Part shown: positions 61,820 through 64,000 of the stretch, piece after piece
Position numbering within the stretch: the stretch's first letter is position 1
Layout of the letters: each line of letters begins with the position of its first letter
NCBI RefSeq assembly: GCF_900101175.1
Contig: NZ_FNFQ01000002.1
Location: forward strand, 436,291 to 500,290
DNA from: Stenotrophomonas pavanii
Lineage (GTDB): Bacteria > Pseudomonadota > Gammaproteobacteria > Xanthomonadales > Xanthomonadaceae
DNA length: 64,000 nt
Reading direction: 5' to 3'
The notes under the pieces: generated by a model
The model's input: the letters and a program-made list of their open reading frames with translations, nothing else
Databases searched by the model: none
Told to the model about the DNA's origin: nothing
Translations under genes and position numbers: made by a program

Positions 61820-64000
61820 ATGCACAGCGCCATGCACAGCGAACTGCCCGGCTACGCCGAACTGCACTGCCTGTCGGCCTTCAGTTTCCAGCGCGGTGCT
61901 TCGATCGCCGAAGAGCTGTTCGCGCGTGCCGCCGGCCAGGGCTATCGCGCGCTGGCGATCACCGATGAATGCTCGCTGGCCGGCATCGTGCGCGCCTGGC
62001 AGGCAGCGAAGACGCATGGCGTGGCGCTGATCGTCGGTGCCGAATTCCAGGTCGAGGACGGGCCGAAGCTGGCCCTGCTGTGCACCGACCAGGCCGCCTA
62101 TGCCGGTCTCTGCCAGTTGATCACCACCTGCCGACGGCGCGCAGCCAAGGGCCAGTACCGCTGCCTGCGCGAGGACCTGCTCGGCCTGCCCGACGGCCTG
62201 TTGTGCCTGTGGCTGGACCGGCAACCCGCCGCCACCGACCTGGAACTGCTGCGCGCCGGCTTCAATGATCGGCTGTGGTTGGCGGTGGAGCTGCACCACG
62301 AACACGACGACGCACGCCGCCTGCAGCAGCTGCAGGCCTTCGGCGAACGCCACCACCTGCCGCTGGTCGCCAGTGGCGACGTGCACATGCACGTGCGCCG
62401 CCGCCGCGCCCTGCAGGACACGCTGACCGCGATCCGCCACCGCTGCAGCGTGGCCGAGGCTGGCTGGCGCCTGTTCCCCAACGGCGAGCGCCACCTGCGC
62501 CCGCGCACCGCGCTGGCCCAGCTGTATCCGCCCGAACTGCTGGCCGAGACCCTGCGCATCGCCGAGCGCTGCCACTTCACCCTGGAACAGCTGCAGTACA
62601 CCTACCCGCGCGAGCTGGTGCCCGAGGGCCACGATCCGGACAGCTGGCTGCGCGTGCTGGTCGAGCGTGGCATCGGGTGGCGCTGGAAAGACGGCATCAA
62701 ACCGAAACAACGCGAGCAGATCGAACACGAACTGGCGTTGATCAAGCAGAAGAACTACGCCTCCTACTTCCTCACCGTGCAGGACATCGTGCGCTTCGCG
62801 CGCAGCCAGGACATCCTCTGCCAGGGCCGCGGCTCGGCGGCCAACTCGGCGGTGTGCTTCGTGCTGGGCGTGACCGAGATCGACCCGGCGCGCAGCAACC
62901 TGCTGTTCGAGCGCTTCATCTCCGCCGAGCGCGACGAGCCACCGGATATCGACATCGATTTCGAGCACGAGCGGCGCGAGGAAGTGCTGCAGTACGTGTT
63001 CAAGCGCTATGGCCGCGAGCGCGCCGCACTGACCGCGGTGGCCATCAGCTACCGTGGCCGCAGCGCGATCCGCGACGTCGCCCGTGCACTTGGCCTGCCG
63101 ATGGACCAGGTCAACGAACTGGGCGCGGCGATGGACCACTGGGGCGGCAACATCCCGCTGCCGGAAACCCTGCGCGAGCGTGGCTTCGATCCGGACACGC
63201 CGTTGATGCGGCGCCTGCTGGCGTTGACCGCCGAGCTGATCGATTTTCCACGCCACCTGTCGCAGCACCCAGGTGGTTTCGTGATCTCCGAGCATCCGCT
63301 GTCGACCCTGGTGCCGGTGGAAAACGCGGCGATGGCCGACCGCACCGTCATCCAGTGGGACAAGGATGACCTGGATGCCACCGGCCTGATGAAGGTCGAC
63401 TGCCTGGCCCTTGGCATGCTCACCGCCATCCGCAAGTGCCTGGCGATGCTGAAACAGCATGGCCTGCATGAAGGACGCATGGATGCGATCCCGCCCAAGG
63501 ATGCAAAGACCTTCGACATGATCTGCGCCGCCGATACCATCGGCGTGTTCCAGATCGAATCGCGCGCGCAGATGGCGATGCTGCCGCGCATGCAGCCGCG
63601 CACGTTCTATGACCTGGTGATCGAAGTCGCGATCGTGCGCCCCGGCCCGATCCAGGGTGACATGGTCCATCCTTACCTGGAGCGGCGGCGGATCCTGCGC
63701 GAACAGGGACCGGGCGCATTGAACGACCCGGACAACCCGCTCTACCCGCCGCAGCTGGAACGCGTGTTCGCACGCACGCTGGGCGTGCCATTGTTCCAGG
63801 AACAGGTGATGCAGCTGGCGGTCGAAGCAGCCGGTTACACGCCTGGCCAGGCCGATGCCCTGCGCCGCTCGATGGCGGCCTGGAAACGCCGTGGCGGGCT
63901 GGAACCGCATCGCGAGAAGCTGCTGGCCGGCATGTTGGAGAACGGCTTCAGCCTGGAATACGGTGAGCACCTGTTCGAGCAGATCAAGGGCTTCGGCGAT
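61820..64000 (+). CDS. dnaE2: error-prone DNA polymerase DnaE2, 5' part
   Basis: 727 codons are seen; the gene runs off the right edge (full length usually about 1050-1090 aa). N-terminal PHP domain ([60 protein letters not shown]), then the polymerase core with [20 protein letters not shown], active-site Asp376/378/380 in [27 protein letters not shown], and [20 protein letters not shown]. The start is the ATG at 61820; a second ATG four codons on is possible. With ImuA and ImuB it copies past DNA damage and raises mutation. Confidence 0.94.
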   Translation, partial: MHSAMHSELPGYAELHCLSAFSFQRGASIAEELFARAAGQGYRALAITDECSLAGIVRAWQAAKTHGVALIVGAEFQVEDGPKLALLCTDQAAYAGLCQLITTCRRRAAKGQYRCLREDLLGLPDGLLCLWLDRQPAATDLELLRAGFNDRLWLAVELHHEHDDARRLQQLQAFGERHHLPLVASGDVHMHVRRRRALQDTLTAIRHRCSVAEAGWRLFPNGERHLRPRTALAQLYPPELLAETLRIAERCHFTLEQLQYTYPRELVPEGHDPDSWLRVLVERGIGWRWKDGIKPKQREQIEHELALIKQKNYASYFLTVQDIVRFARSQDILCQGRGSAANSAVCFVLGVTEIDPARSNLLFERFISAERDEPPDIDIDFEHERREEVLQYVFKRYGRERAALTAVAISYRGRSAIRDVARALGLPMDQVNELGAAMDHWGGNIPLPETLRERGFDPDTPLMRRLLALTAELIDFPRHLSQHPGGFVISEHPLSTLVPVENAAMADRTVIQWDKDDLDATGLMKVDCLALGMLTAIRKCLAMLKQHGLHEGRMDAIPPKDAKTFDMICAADTIGVFQIESRAQMAMLPRMQPRTFYDLVIEVAIVRPGPIQGDMVHPYLERRRILREQGPGALNDPDNPLYPPQLERVFARTLGVPLFQEQVMQLAVEAAGYTPGQADALRRSMAAWKRRGGLEPHREKLLAGMLENGFSLEYGEHLFEQIKGFGD

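Noticed and set aside
59651..63970. Very long open frame on the minus strand (1439 codons) opposite imuA-imuB-dnaE2
   Set aside because: Its product is Gln/Arg/Gly-rich low-complexity sequence. It is the mirror of high-GC codon use in real genes with clear family motifs on the plus strand.

Overview
The window is high-GC, densely coded DNA from a gammaproteobacterium of the order Xanthomonadales, most likely a Stenotrophomonas of the S. maltophilia complex. Four things support this: many short palindromes with a GTAG head (the SMAG repeat type of S. maltophilia), an alpha-amino acid ester hydrolase of the Xanthomonas type, an imuA-imuB-dnaE2 mutagenesis cassette behind a Xanthomonas-like LexA box, and the Xanthomonadales style of the Tad pilus and GH3 genes. 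No rRNA, tRNA, CRISPR array, prophage or intact insertion sequence was seen. The organism assignment is inference from gene content and repeats.

Layout. 1-2385: the 5' part of a large surface protein with an extended (ESPR) signal peptide, running off the left edge, then an AraC-type regulator. 2386-15626: a complete Flp/Tad pilus locus (pilin, prepilin peptidase, TadE, CpaB, secretin CpaC, CpaE/TadZ, CpaF ATPase, TadB, TadC, TadD, a DUF3613 protein, TadG) followed by a DUF2968 protein; a sigma-54-like promoter and a hairpin-rich leader precede the pilin. 15703-17099: a small secreted protein and an alpha/beta hydrolase. 17222-23992: a tightly overlapping minus-strand operon (AraC regulator, isochorismatase-like hydrolase, DoxX, Tat-type amidohydrolase, alginate-export-type beta-barrel, MFS transporter with an extra C-terminal domain) plus a small membrane protein. 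24089-27764: a propeller-type sensor histidine kinase and its NarL-type regulator.

28056-41323 holds accessory metabolism and envelope genes: two divergent or convergent LysR pairs, an exported amidohydrolase, an ankyrin lipoprotein, a cytosine-deaminase-like enzyme, a UbiC-like secreted protein, a TonB-dependent receptor, a CDP-diacylglycerol diphosphatase and an I78 inhibitor lipoprotein. 41573-46890 is a lactate utilisation operon (lldP-lldR-lldD-dld) behind two LldR-like operators. 47114-55888 holds MgtC, an SDR, an old yellow enzyme, a PchR-like AraC regulator, the alpha-amino acid ester hydrolase, and an MFS exporter divergent from its LysR regulator. 55988-58783 is an exported GH3 glycosidase with an unusual N-terminal extra domain. 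59121-64000 is a VOC protein and the SOS mutasome imuA-imuB-dnaE2, the last gene cut by the right edge.

Spaces between genes are rich in palindromes of several sequence families that share a GTAG-like head and mostly sit between convergent genes or behind stop codons, plus one perfect 64-bp palindrome. The least explained candidate system is the 17-24 kb amidohydrolase/beta-barrel/exporter operon.
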